Of a DNA stretch of 64,000 nucleotides, positions 16,201 through 23,498 are shown in pieces. Every line of letters starts with the position of its first letter. Position 1 is the stretch's first letter. The position numbers were made by a program, and so were the translations under genes. The notes below the pieces were generated by a model. The model made no database searches and was not told where the DNA came from. It worked only from the letters and a program-made list of their open reading frames with translations. The stretch is from an uncultured Clostridia bacterium (lineage in GTDB: Bacteria; Bacillota; Clostridia; Christensenellales; Borkfalkiaceae). The stretch spans positions 1-64,000 of the forward strand of contig CANRKK010000001.1 in the NCBI GenBank assembly GCA_947631195.1. Reading direction: 5' to 3'.

Positions 16201-17329
16201 TTACAATGACGGCGGTTGGAGTGGCGCAGGAGAAGTCGGAGAAACGGCGATGACGATCACCGTACAGCGCGCTAATAAGGTTACGTTGAGTGTAACAGTG
16301 AAAGAAAAAGCACAAATAACTTTAAGAGCCGACAATGTGCAAGGATTGCCTGATAAATTGCAACCTAATAAGAATTGGGTGGGTCAGCCGCAAGATACAA
16401 CTAAGGTATACTATTTGAAACCCGGTACGGTGGTTGACTACACTTTCGTTTCGAATGCTGACCCTGGTAACGATAATAATCCTGAATGCACATATAGCGT
16501 TAGTGGAGACTTAAAAGAAGGTGGCTTTGAATATCAAGGAGCCAAAGATGAGAAAAGCGGTAGCTTTACGCTCAAGGAAAGTGAAGGCGGAGAGGTTAAA
16601 ATTAGCGCAACAACCAAAGACGGTACCTGTATCGTCGAGGGTACTCTCATTACAATGGCCGACGGTACGCAAAAACCCGTTGAGGATTTGACGAAAGATG
16701 ACATTGTTTTGACGTTTAACCATACGACCGGGCAGTATGAGCCGAGAGGGTTGAACTTCATTGCTCACCAAGACGATGCTGCTTCCTTGCATCGGATCGT
16801 CAACCTTGTATTCTCCGACGGAACTACGCTACGTATCGTCGCAAGCCATAGTTTGTTCGATTTGACTTTGAGGAAATACGTTTCCATTGAGGAAGGCAAC
16901 ATGACCGAATTCATCGGCCATAGCTTCAACAAAGTTGATGTGCAGGCGGGACAATTCGAAAATCGGGCGGTCACATTGGTTTCTGCCTATATCACAGAAG
17001 AATGTGTGCGGGTATTCAGCCCGACTTCGGAGATGAATATCAATATTGTGGCAGAGGGCTTGCTGACATTGTCGCGTATTCCTTATGGCGCCGAAGAGCT
17101 ATTAAATATGTTCGACTTCGATGAGAATATGAAGTACGATGAAGAAAAGATGAAAGCCGATATAAAAACATATGGCGTGTACACGTATGATGACTTCAAG
17201 GATTACATGACCTATGAGGAATTCATCAATTCGCCTGTACCATATCTCAAGGTGGGAGTCGGAAAGGGCCTCGTCACATTTGAGCAAATCATCAAGCTGT
17301 TGGAATATCAGAAGAAATATACGGAATAA
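13238..17329 (+). CDS. Giant surface protein with InlB-type repeats and C-terminal Hint (intein-like) domain
   Basis: The product has 1363 residues. The N-terminal hydrophobic signal ends in AAGVSTW, again SipW-like. Residues about 150-620 are Thr/Asn/Gly-rich with repeated short beta strands. Residues about 680-920 carry at least three InlB-type repeat units (FLGWAT...LYAVW, FDGWYS, FAGWKI...LVAQW). Near residue 1131 a Hint module starts with the pattern C-IVEGTLITMADG, followed by VEDLTKDDIVL and the block-B-like IVASHSLFD (His1204). These match Hint folds of inteins, hedgehog and polymorphic-toxin autoproteases. No terminal HN-C/S splice motif is seen, so N-terminal cleavage or thioester transfer is more likely than splicing. 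A ~70-residue acidic helical tail follows. It is the last gene of the operon. Confidence 0.8.
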   Translation: MTRLRKYLIIILSMLAAMLCAAGVSTWIISTPKIITPLWEAAQPQQQKVYVKKIVETTPAETVTGSYLSNAANKKLEFSFEGGADASSAIQSFGVGTANSGGAVPNVEFTKGEEIKVGCTYSVSVLDITFVSTSYSLAGTYKNRKEGGLDGIEESSSINIILKHKTVDVGGTLYTIEDALATGGNATVKADTSFAGKDVANQVGYTSSNYTVSSGETLLLPYDGNDGLNTTTSADTSAFGTNAKKVELKIGEGITLTNNGTLNIGGITTGRQGGQSGCTAGDHAQITLGKNAIINSYGNINAYGFIAEADDNNGSEVIVNTGTLLMPFIVVEHRGGTAFANMVSKGAFQYDSKNLKTSPFNRFYMENVHPQLTVLSGAILKGHANLFANDHDNTTDINLVGTSGYLINLSQNTKLVAKYNVNAKIMSVEIKGSATLNALELSLTNPVSITLSTKTVHFPISWHFNITLSSYEDGNPSTVTATEQKLKLLPSAKFTVGKNVTLIADELVVYDEKAIDFVDPTKSYDPSTDNVKKNIPATLIINGTLQANKLAGHVQTEIDNAHLVISNGNTIATKEITAIGGTTGLGLGDQSKYKDISHTLNGAVYNDGNISQQNLNVGTYISKLFEDIGVWLTKEIPSVTYQAGEGSFANGEKSVTKQYSDLEDLQGETKILGQDKIDSETPTRPYYEFLGWATKQSGATAADVIKDGLEITIGNEITLYAVWKPIEYTFNYDILDGSTGEHKTGLLATWTAEMGQLTLSGVELPVDKPVGYEFDGWYSNPECTLTVDNIDVSNAGSVFKGETSVTVYGKLEQEFTATIVYDLGDMSEVQGYSELQNVLPVNTTIDSGLSIKEKITTWADGCPVDININLAKYFAGWKIRTANGDEEITEGTTVSGGLCTSDNGNWTLTLVAQWADKTKVIFKDDTVGFTSQDYYYKPGQTVEIDSSDNLTIVAPDGQSIDIAAEGSDKAATSTTLHSKDCDISEKTYYNDGGWSGAGEVGETAMTITVQRANKVTLSVTVKEKAQITLRADNVQGLPDKLQPNKNWVGQPQDTTKVYYLKPGTVVDYTFVSNADPGNDNNPECTYSVSGDLKEGGFEYQGAKDEKSGSFTLKESEGGEVKISATTKDGTCIVEGTLITMADGTQKPVEDLTKDDIVLTFNHTTGQYEPRGLNFIAHQDDAASLHRIVNLVFSDGTTLRIVASHSLFDLTLRKYVSIEEGNMTEFIGHSFNKVDVQAGQFENRAVTLVSAYITEECVRVFSPTSEMNINIVAEGLLTLSRIPYGAEELLNMFDFDENMKYDEEKMKADIKTYGVYTYDDFKDYMTYEEFINSPVPYLKVGVGKGLVTFEQIIKLLEYQKKYTE

Positions 17330-17377
17330 TCGTATAGGCACTTGTACGTATTTAACCTACGCAGCACATATTTGAAA

Positions 17378-17478
17378 GCGCGCGGCAGAAATGCCGCGCG
17401 CAAATGCGTTAAAAAGGCTCTGCAAGGCAAAGCAACGCTGCGGCGTGGTGGCGGGCGCGGGCGCGGCGCGCGCCCGCC
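17378..17478 (+). terminator. Two GC-rich hairpins downstream of the surface-protein operon
   Basis: The first hairpin is a perfect 10-bp stem with a GAAA tetraloop (17378-17387 / 17392-17401). The second has 10-bp arms ggcgggcgcg / cgcgcccgcc (17450-17459 / 17469-17478) with a loop of 9. Neither is followed by a long T-run, so termination may be weak or factor-dependent. The 250 bases between the genes hold no ORF that I trust. Confidence 0.5.
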
Positions 17479-17521
17479 TTGGCCCTATTTTGCGCCTTGT
17501 GAATAAATTTGCCCAACATTG

Positions 17522-17573
17522 TTGCTTTATCCCGCAGTCTGTGATATAATTATTCAAAACTCAACCAAAGGAG
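17522..17573 (+). promoter_or_regulatory. upp promoter and RBS
   Basis: TTGCTT (17522-17527), 17-bp spacer, TATAAT (17545-17550). The RBS aaaggag (17567-17573) precedes the ATG at 17580. Confidence 0.65.
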
Positions 17574-17579
17574 AATTTA

Positions 17580-18218
17580 ATGGAAAACTATTCTAATGTG
17601 TTTATATTTGACCACCCGCTTATCAAGCACAAAGTTTCTATCCTGCGCGACAAAAACACGGGAATGAAACAGTTTCGCGAGCTGGTGGAGGAGATAACCA
17701 CGGTTATGACGTACGAGAGCATGCGCGACGTTGAGCTCGAGGCGGTGGAGGTGGAGACTCCGCTTGAAAAGACCGTTCAGTGGCGCGTGCCCGAGGAGAG
17801 CGTGGCGATTGTGCCCATTTTGCGCGCGGGGCTGGGCATGGTGAACGGTGTGCACAAGGTTTTCCCCACGGCCCGCGTGGGGCACATAGGAATGTACCGC
17901 GACGAGCAGACTTTGGAACCGCACGAGTATTATTGCAAGCTCCCCGAAGGTATCCGGGACAAAACCGTATTTCTTGTCGACCCGATGCTGGCTACGGGCG
18001 GCTCCGCCTGCGACGCGCTCGCCGCGCTCAAAAAACGCGGTTGCAAACACATTAAATTTATGGCTATAATCGCCGCGCCGGAGGGCGTAGAGGCGGTTGC
18101 AAAGGCTCATCCCGACGTGCGCGTGTATATTTCCACGCTGGACCGCTGCCTGAATTCCAGCGGTTACATTTTGCCGGGGCTCGGTGACGCGGGCGACAGG
18201 CTTTTTGGCACCAAATAA
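17580..18218 (+). CDS. upp: Uracil phosphoribosyltransferase
   Basis: This cytoplasmic pyrimidine-salvage enzyme converts uracil and PRPP to UMP. The 212-residue product matches the family length (~209). It contains the PRPP-binding segment [14 protein letters not shown] (about 137-150), the ILRAGLGMV loop and the C-terminal uracil-binding [12 protein letters not shown]. It is a single-gene transcription unit with its own promoter and a strong terminator, convergent with rpsT. There is no adjacent uracil permease. Confidence 0.97.
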   Translation: MENYSNVFIFDHPLIKHKVSILRDKNTGMKQFRELVEEITTVMTYESMRDVELEAVEVETPLEKTVQWRVPEESVAIVPILRAGLGMVNGVHKVFPTARVGHIGMYRDEQTLEPHEYYCKLPEGIRDKTVFLVDPMLATGGSACDALAALKKRGCKHIKFMAIIAAPEGVEAVAKAHPDVRVYISTLDRCLNSSGYILPGLGDAGDRLFGTK

Positions 18219-18223
18219 CGCAA

Positions 18224-18252
18224 TGCCCCGCCGACGGCGGGGCAAAATTTTT
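18224..18252 (+). terminator. upp terminator
   Basis: A perfect 9-bp stem, tgccccgcc / ggcggggca, with a GAC loop is followed by aaattttt. Confidence 0.85.
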
Positions 18253-18257
18253 GCATG

Positions 18258-18284
18258 AAAAAAGGACGGACAGCGCGTCCGCCC
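18258..18284 (-). terminator. rpsT terminator (minus strand)
   Basis: Read on the minus strand, ggcggac and gtccgtc(c) pair around a GCGCT loop with one G-U pair, followed by TTTTTT. It lies between the convergent upp and rpsT genes. Confidence 0.6.
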
Positions 18285-18301
18285 TCGATTTTTTGTTTAC
18301 A

Positions 18302-18565
18302 CTACGCCATAGCGTTGAGTTTTTTTGCCAAACCGGATTTTTTGTTGGCTGCCGTATTCTTTTTTATAACGCCCTTAGTAACTGCGCCGTCGATAACGGA
18401 GCAGGTGTGGGGGAAGAGCGCTGTAGCTGCGGCCTTGTCACCGCTTTCGATTGCAGCGAGAAGTTTTTTGACCTCGGTCCTCATTTCGGACTTGAGGGCT
18501 TTATTTCTCTCTGTTTTTTTGTCGGTTACAAGTACGCGCTTTTTAGCAGACTTTATATTAGGCAT
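18302..18565 (-). CDS. rpsT: Small ribosomal subunit protein bS20
   Basis: The 87-residue Lys/Ala-rich helical protein binds 16S rRNA in the 30S subunit. The sequence opens with PNIKSAKKRV and carries KGVIKKNTAANKKSGLAKKLN near the C-terminus, both hallmark S20 stretches. The RBS is aaggag 7 bp before the ATG. It is monocistronic, with its own promoter upstream on the minus strand. Confidence 0.97.
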   Translation of the reverse strand: MPNIKSAKKRVLVTDKKTERNKALKSEMRTEVKKLLAAIESGDKAAATALFPHTCSVIDGAVTKGVIKKNTAANKKSGLAKKLNAMA

Positions 18566-18608
18566 CAGATTTCTCCTTTAAATACCGTATTCACTGAATT
18601 CTTGAGTA

Positions 18609-18637
18609 ATTTTATCATAAAAAACACTTATTGTAAA
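18609..18637 (-). promoter_or_regulatory. rpsT promoter (minus strand)
   Basis: On the minus strand, TTTACA (18632-18637) is separated by 17 bp from TAAAAT (18609-18614), with an RBS just before the start of rpsT. Confidence 0.7.
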
Positions 18638-18705
18638 CTGTTTTTAATCGGCTTTTGATAATTTTTTTAATATATTTTGCCTTTACATAATATTAATAAT
18701 AATGT

Positions 18706-19446
18706 ATGTTAAAAGATCGCGCCGCAAACACGCTTGTTTGCTTTTTTGACAGCGGTATAGGGGGGCTCAACCTGATGTACCGCTTTTATAAGCGCCGCCC
18801 CGGCTGCAATTTGGCCTACTTTGCAGATAACTACAACATTCCGTACGGCAACCGCGCCGAAAGCGATGTTCTCGGGCGGGTCGACCAAATCTTTGAAAAA
18901 ATCGCGCTCCTCAACCCGTCCGCGGCGGTAGTGGCCTGCAACACCGTCACTGCGCTGTGTATCGGGTTTTTGAGGCGCAAATACGACTTTCCTATAATAG
19001 GAATACAGCCTGCTGTCAAGCCCGCCGTAAAGGCCGCAAAGCGCTGTTTGCTGCTCGCCACGCCCGCCACGGTAAACAGCGTGGCGGTAAGGGAACTTAT
19101 TAAGCGCTACGGCAACGGCAGGGTTGTTCCCGCGCCCTGCCCCGACCTTGCCGCCTACGTTGAAAACAATATATTCGAGATTTGCGCGGAGGAAGTTGAG
19201 GCGTTGCTGCCACCGGCCGAATGTGACGGCGTGGTTTTGGGCTGCACACACTACAGTTTTGTGTCGGACATAATTTCTGCGCACTATAATTGCGAGGTCT
19301 ACGACGGGGCGGAGGGGACGGTCAATCAGATTTGCAAAATTTTAGGGATTTCTGACCACCAAGGTTTTTGCCCCCAAGAAGTGGCATTTTATGGCGGAAA
19401 TTGCCTGAAAAACGCCAATATATTCAATATTTTAAAAAACAGTTGA
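18706..19446 (+). CDS. murI: Glutamate racemase
   Basis: The enzyme makes D-glutamate from L-glutamate for peptidoglycan. The 246 residues show FFDSGIGGLN at the N-terminus, the first catalytic Cys in VACNTVTA (about residue 77) and the second in VLGCTHYS (about 182). The usual YFGDTARxPYG is YFADNYNIPYG, which is divergent but plausible. There is no clear ribosome binding site and the leader is AT-rich, so translation may be leaderless or start slightly downstream. It sits just upstream of the division/cell-wall cluster and fits that pathway. Confidence 0.88.
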   Translation: MLKDRAANTLVCFFDSGIGGLNLMYRFYKRRPGCNLAYFADNYNIPYGNRAESDVLGRVDQIFEKIALLNPSAAVVACNTVTALCIGFLRRKYDFPIIGIQPAVKPAVKAAKRCLLLATPATVNSVAVRELIKRYGNGRVVPAPCPDLAAYVENNIFEICAEEVEALLPPAECDGVVLGCTHYSFVSDIISAHYNCEVYDGAEGTVNQICKILGISDHQGFCPQEVAFYGGNCLKNANIFNILKNS

Positions 19447-19463
19447 CCGCATCTTTTGTCCGA

Positions 19464-19549
19464 TGGTGGGTCGAAGTGGTTGTTTGTCCCAAAAATTACA
19501 AACTTTTTATTGAAAAGTGGTTGACAGTGGTCAAATATGGTGCTATACT
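19464..19549 (+). promoter_or_regulatory. mraZ promoter with MraZ-type GTGG operator boxes
   Basis: An ideal promoter is present: TTGACA (19521-19526), 17-bp spacer, TATACT (19544-19549). GTGG boxes at 19517, 19527 and a degenerate one at 19537 (ATGG) repeat every 10 bp and overlap the -35 and spacer. Another 10-bp spaced pair lies at 19466 and 19476. MraZ proteins are known to bind such GTGG repeats upstream of their own gene, so autoregulation of the cluster is likely. Confidence 0.75.
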
Positions 19550-19578
19550 TTTATTACAGTTTGTAGTTGGTGAAATAG

Positions 19579-20052
19579 ATGCGTATTCTGACCGGTTCGT
19601 ATAACCACACGGTTGACGATAAAAACAGAATAAGAATCCCTGCCAAGCTCAGGAGCGACTTGTTTGCGGACGACGCCGGGGAAGGCGACAAGGAAAAGAA
19701 GTACAGTCTTGTTTTCCATACGGGCACCGACGGTTGCGTTGCCGTTTACACGCAGGAGACGGTTGACAGAATTCTTGCTCCGTTTGCGGAAGTCAAGCTG
19801 TCCGACTTTGAAAGGTACAAGAACGTGAGAAAGTATTTAAACACGTTCGAAACTATTGAAAGCGACCCGCAGGGCAGATTTGTACTTCCGTTGAGGTTCA
19901 AAAAGCACGCAAAAATCAAAAAGGATTTAATAATCTGCGGAACAGTAGACCACATTGAAATCTGGGCCAAAGAAGTGTACGATCAATACTTTGGCATAGA
20001 CGAAATGGATGTTCCCGACATAAACGAACTCGTTGCAAAACTTGACATATAA
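19579..20052 (+). CDS. mraZ: Transcriptional regulator MraZ
   Basis: This is the SpoVT/AbrB-like DNA-binding regulator at the head of dcw clusters. The 157 residues carry two AbrB-like halves. The first begins LTGSYNHTVDDKNRIRIPAKLR, and the second contains the DPQGRFVLP signature near residue 95. MraZ forms ring oligomers and represses its own operon by binding GTGG repeats, which are present in the promoter. The RBS is weak (ggtga). It lies 3 bases ahead of rsmH. Confidence 0.95.
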   Translation: MRILTGSYNHTVDDKNRIRIPAKLRSDLFADDAGEGDKEKKYSLVFHTGTDGCVAVYTQETVDRILAPFAEVKLSDFERYKNVRKYLNTFETIESDPQGRFVLPLRFKKHAKIKKDLIICGTVDHIEIWAKEVYDQYFGIDEMDVPDINELVAKLDI

Positions 20053-20055
20053 AAC

Positions 20056-20997
20056 ATGAAAGAGTTTTCCCATATCCCTGTGATGCTCGAGGAGTGCATG
20101 CAGGCGCTCGATTTAAAAAACGGCGGCATATATTTTGACGGCACTTTAGGGGCTGCGGGGCACTCATACGAGATTTTAAAGCGGACTTCGCCCGACGGCA
20201 GGCTGGTTGCAACCGACCTTGACGACGAGGCCATAGAGGCGGCCTGCGGGCGGCTGAAAGAGTTTGAGGGGCGGTTTTCGGTTTATAAATCCAACTATAA
20301 AAACTACGAACAGGTTTTTAAAGACGCAAACATAGAGAGCCTTGACGGAATATTGCTCGACTTAGGCGTTTCCAGCCATCAGCTGGACGACGTGAGCAGG
20401 GGATTCAGTTATATGCATGCGGAGGCCCCGCTTGACATGAGAATGGATGTAACCCAGCCGCTGACAGCCGAATATATAGTAAACAATTATTCCCAATCGG
20501 AGCTCACAAGGATTTTAAGAGAATACGGCGAAGAAAAGTTTGCCCCGCAAATTGCCGCCAACATTGTTAAGGCGAGAACCCGAAACGCAATAACAACAGG
20601 CGGACAGCTGACGCAAATAATAGAAAGCAGTATTCCCGCCAAGTTCCGCCAGAACGGACCGCCAGCGAGAAAGAGTTTTCAGGCGATAAGAATTGCCGTA
20701 AACGGAGAATTAACAGGGCTGTACGAATGTGTTTTGGGCCTGACCCGAAGGCTTAAAAAGGGCGGACGTATAGCGATAATTACATTTCATTCTCTTGAGG
20801 ACAGAATAGTAAAGCAAGCGTTTAAATTGCTGGAATGTGACTGCATATGCGATAAAAGTTTACCCGTGTGCGTATGCGGCAAAAAGCAGGAGATTGAAAT
20901 AATCACAAAAAAGCCCATAGTTGCAAGCGACAGGGAAATGGTTGTAAATCCCCGCTCGCGCAGTGCAAAGCTGAGGGTGGCAAAAAAAATTATTTAG
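20056..20997 (+). CDS. rsmH: 16S rRNA (cytosine-1402-N4)-methyltransferase
   Basis: The SAM-dependent enzyme methylates C1402 in the ribosomal decoding centre and is conserved as the second gene of dcw clusters. The 313 residues contain HIPVMLEE, the SAM-binding FDGTLGAAGHS, LLDLGVSSHQLD, the family hallmark RGFSY, and the C-terminal NPRSRSAKLRV. Translation is probably coupled to mraZ. Confidence 0.97.
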   Translation: MKEFSHIPVMLEECMQALDLKNGGIYFDGTLGAAGHSYEILKRTSPDGRLVATDLDDEAIEAACGRLKEFEGRFSVYKSNYKNYEQVFKDANIESLDGILLDLGVSSHQLDDVSRGFSYMHAEAPLDMRMDVTQPLTAEYIVNNYSQSELTRILREYGEEKFAPQIAANIVKARTRNAITTGGQLTQIIESSIPAKFRQNGPPARKSFQAIRIAVNGELTGLYECVLGLTRRLKKGGRIAIITFHSLEDRIVKQAFKLLECDCICDKSLPVCVCGKKQEIEIITKKPIVASDREMVVNPRSRSAKLRVAKKII

Positions 20998-21014
20998 TGC
21001 GATAAGGAGAAAAT

Positions 21015-21731
21015 ATGGCAGTCGCAACACCTATCTTGGAGAGAAAAACAGAAGAACGGGAAATAACGAACGACAGACAAGATAATACTGCAATGATGAC
21101 GGAAGATGAAATACACAACTTCAGAATTCCCAACATGTACGCCCGTCTTATCAATCCCGCGTCAAAACTGAGTGATTTTAAAACCGAACCGCAGACCCCG
21201 ACCGTTCCGCTCGTACAGGCATATGCCGCCCCGCAGGAACAGCAGGTTGCGCCCAATCAGGTATATTTGGTACAGAACGCGCGCGCAGACGCCGATATTT
21301 TCCGTGCGGACAGCGCGGTAAACATGAGGCCCGTCGCAGTTACGGAAGTTGACGCCGCGCCCCAGACCAACGACGAAGACAACGAGGATTTAGTGCCTTC
21401 ACGCACGACTATGCAGTACTCTGCCGAGGCAAAAGCAGATCTCGACGAGGGCACGATTATAAACAAAGGCGCGCAGAAGCATATAAGTTTGTCAAAGAGG
21501 GACAAAATCGTCATCGGTGTGGTTATATCGGTAATAATTGCGCTGTTTGTGCTTATTATCGTAAACTCCGTTTTGATTTCAAACGTAAACGACGATTTGG
21601 GAACTCTGCAAACGTCTTTAAACGATTCCCGCAGCTCTTATGAAAACGTTGTAAACGAAGTCAACGAATACGAATCTAATTTTGACGCCACGTTGCAGGC
21701 TTTGGCCGAGCAATACGGCATGGTAAAATAA
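21015..21731 (+). CDS. FtsL-like divisome protein with long N-terminal cytoplasmic extension
   Basis: The position between rsmH and the class B PBP gene is that of ftsL. The 238-residue product has a long, acidic, disordered N-terminal part (1-158). One TM helix follows (about 160-185, IVIGVVISVIIALFVLIIVNSVL), then a short heptad-like coiled coil (about 190-230) ending QALAEQYGMVK. This matches the bitopic FtsL/DivIC architecture, which recruits FtsW and FtsI. Typical FtsL proteins are 90-120 residues, so the extension is unusual. The RBS is aaggag. Sequence identity to FtsL is not obvious; the call rests on synteny and topology. Confidence 0.65.
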   Translation: MAVATPILERKTEEREITNDRQDNTAMMTEDEIHNFRIPNMYARLINPASKLSDFKTEPQTPTVPLVQAYAAPQEQQVAPNQVYLVQNARADADIFRADSAVNMRPVAVTEVDAAPQTNDEDNEDLVPSRTTMQYSAEAKADLDEGTIINKGAQKHISLSKRDKIVIGVVISVIIALFVLIIVNSVLISNVNDDLGTLQTSLNDSRSSYENVVNEVNEYESNFDATLQALAEQYGMVK

Positions 21732-21741
21732 GGAGAATATC

Positions 21742-23487
21742 ATCAAACCGGATAAATCAGGTTTTTCAACCACGGTTATACAAAAGAGGTTGTTGTCATT
21801 GGGATTGGCAATAACCTTTATTTTTTTCGTAATTATATGCAGATTGTTGTATGTTCAGCTATGCTGGAGCGACGAGCTGATTTTGCGCGCAACGGACCAG
21901 TGGAACAGGGAAATCCCCGTAATTGCGGAAAGGGGCACGATAACCGACAGAAACGGCGTTGTTTTGGCCGGTAACCGTTCGACGTTCAGCGTTTTTTTGC
22001 GCCCGAACGCCGTGTCCGACGCAGAGTTTACCTCGACGGTACTGAGCGGCATATTCGGCGCCGACCAACAAAAACTATTGGAAAAAATCAAAAACGGCAA
22101 AGTTTCCGAGATTACCGTTGCGCGCCAGACCGAAAAGCAGGATGTGGAAAAGCTGGTTTCATACAATTTGCCAGGCGTTTACTATGCCCGCGACAATTCG
22201 CGCAGCTACGCATATGGCGACGCGCTCTGCCAGGTGCTCGGTTTTACCGCCTCGGACGGCAGCGGGGTAACGGGAGCGGAAAAATACTATGATAACATTC
22301 TCTGCGGTTCCAACGGCGAGATTACATATTCCACCGACATAGTGGGTATCGAAACCGAAGATTCGACGGTTGTGTACCGCGAAGCCACTGCAGGGGACAG
22401 CGTCAAACTTACTATTGACATCGATATTCAGCTTTCCGTTGAGGAGGCGATTAAAACCGCCTACATCGAAAAACAGGCCAAGTCTGCTTCGTGTGTCGTG
22501 CTCGATCCGCAAAATTTTGAGATACTTGCGATGGCCAACTATCCTTCGTACGATTTAAACGAGATTCCCCGCGACGACACGGAAACGCTTAACCGCCTGA
22601 CGAGAAATCTGATTGTGTGCGATATATACGAACCGGGCTCTACCTTCAAGGTCATAACTGCGGCCGCCAATATCGAAGAATATCTGCAGGGCAACAGCCG
22701 CGCTTTTTCAAATTCATATATATTCAACAGCAGCAGAACCCGCACCGTTGACGGCACAAAAATCAAATGCTGGTCAAGTCACGAAAACGGCAAACATGCA
22801 AACCAAACGCTTGCAATGGCTTTGAACAACAGTTGCAACCCGTGTTTTACGGATATAGCGCTCTCACTCGGCAGCGAAACATTTTACCGCTATCTCCAAA
22901 ACTTCGGATTCGGAAACGTGACGGGCTTGGACTTTTCGGGCGAAGCGCTCGGGATGCTTATCCCGCAGTCGGCGGTGAGGGACTGCGATCTTGCGAGAAT
23001 AGGCTTCGGGCAGACGGTTGCCGTAACGGGAGTGCAACTGGCCTGCGCCGTTGCCGCGGCGGTAAACGGCGGAAATTATTATATTCCGCACCTTTTAAAG
23101 AGCGTTGTTTCGGCAGACGGTAAAACGGTAAAGGACAATGCGCCGATACTCAAAAACAAAGTTATAAGCGGTGAAGCCTCACAAATTCTTGCGGAAATGC
23201 TGGAGGGCGTTGTTACCGCAGGCAGCGGAACGCACGCCTACATCGAGGGCTACAGAGTGGGCGGCAAAACGGGCACGGCACAAAAATATGAAGACGGTCA
23301 CGTTGCGCAGGGCAAATATGTGTCGTCTTTTGCGGGCTTTTTTCCTGCCGATAATCCCAAATATCTCGCCCTTGTGATAATTGACGAGCCTCAAGGGACT
23401 TATTATGGCAGCACGGTTGCCGCGCCCGTGGCTAAACAGATCTTTGAAGATATAATTAATTTAAAAAATATTCAGCCATATGTTTGA
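21742..23487 (+). CDS. Class B penicillin-binding protein (FtsI/SpoVD type)
   Basis: This is the septal or sporulation D,D-transpeptidase. It has one N-terminal TM (RLLSLGLAITFIFFVIICRLL), a dimerisation/pedestal domain, and a transpeptidase domain with STFK, SCN and KTGTAQ. There is no clear PASTA domain. The start is a puzzle. A strong RBS (aaggag, 21730-21735) is followed by no ATG/GTG/TTG in frame at proper distance, only ATC codons at 21739 and 21742. The first TTG (21790) would remove the basic cytoplasmic tail and leave only one residue before the TM. I therefore mark an ATC start at 21742 (581 aa), though the ORF track uses 21790 (565 aa). In the dcw cluster it pairs with FtsW. Confidence 0.85.
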   Translation: MKPDKSGFSTTVIQKRLLSLGLAITFIFFVIICRLLYVQLCWSDELILRATDQWNREIPVIAERGTITDRNGVVLAGNRSTFSVFLRPNAVSDAEFTSTVLSGIFGADQQKLLEKIKNGKVSEITVARQTEKQDVEKLVSYNLPGVYYARDNSRSYAYGDALCQVLGFTASDGSGVTGAEKYYDNILCGSNGEITYSTDIVGIETEDSTVVYREATAGDSVKLTIDIDIQLSVEEAIKTAYIEKQAKSASCVVLDPQNFEILAMANYPSYDLNEIPRDDTETLNRLTRNLIVCDIYEPGSTFKVITAAANIEEYLQGNSRAFSNSYIFNSSRTRTVDGTKIKCWSSHENGKHANQTLAMALNNSCNPCFTDIALSLGSETFYRYLQNFGFGNVTGLDFSGEALGMLIPQSAVRDCDLARIGFGQTVAVTGVQLACAVAAAVNGGNYYIPHLLKSVVSADGKTVKDNAPILKNKVISGEASQILAEMLEGVVTAGSGTHAYIEGYRVGGKTGTAQKYEDGHVAQGKYVSSFAGFFPADNPKYLALVIIDEPQGTYYGSTVAAPVAKQIFEDIINLKNIQPYV

Positions 23488-23498
23488 CAGGTGGGTTT

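Noticed and set aside
13238-17329. Intein inserted in a host protein
   Set aside because: No C-terminal splice motif or downstream extein of a conserved enzyme; the Hint module is terminal apart from a short tail.
17340-17579. Possible tRNA or small RNA between the surface operon and upp
   Set aside because: GC-rich hairpins are present but no cloverleaf or known RNA motif is recognisable.
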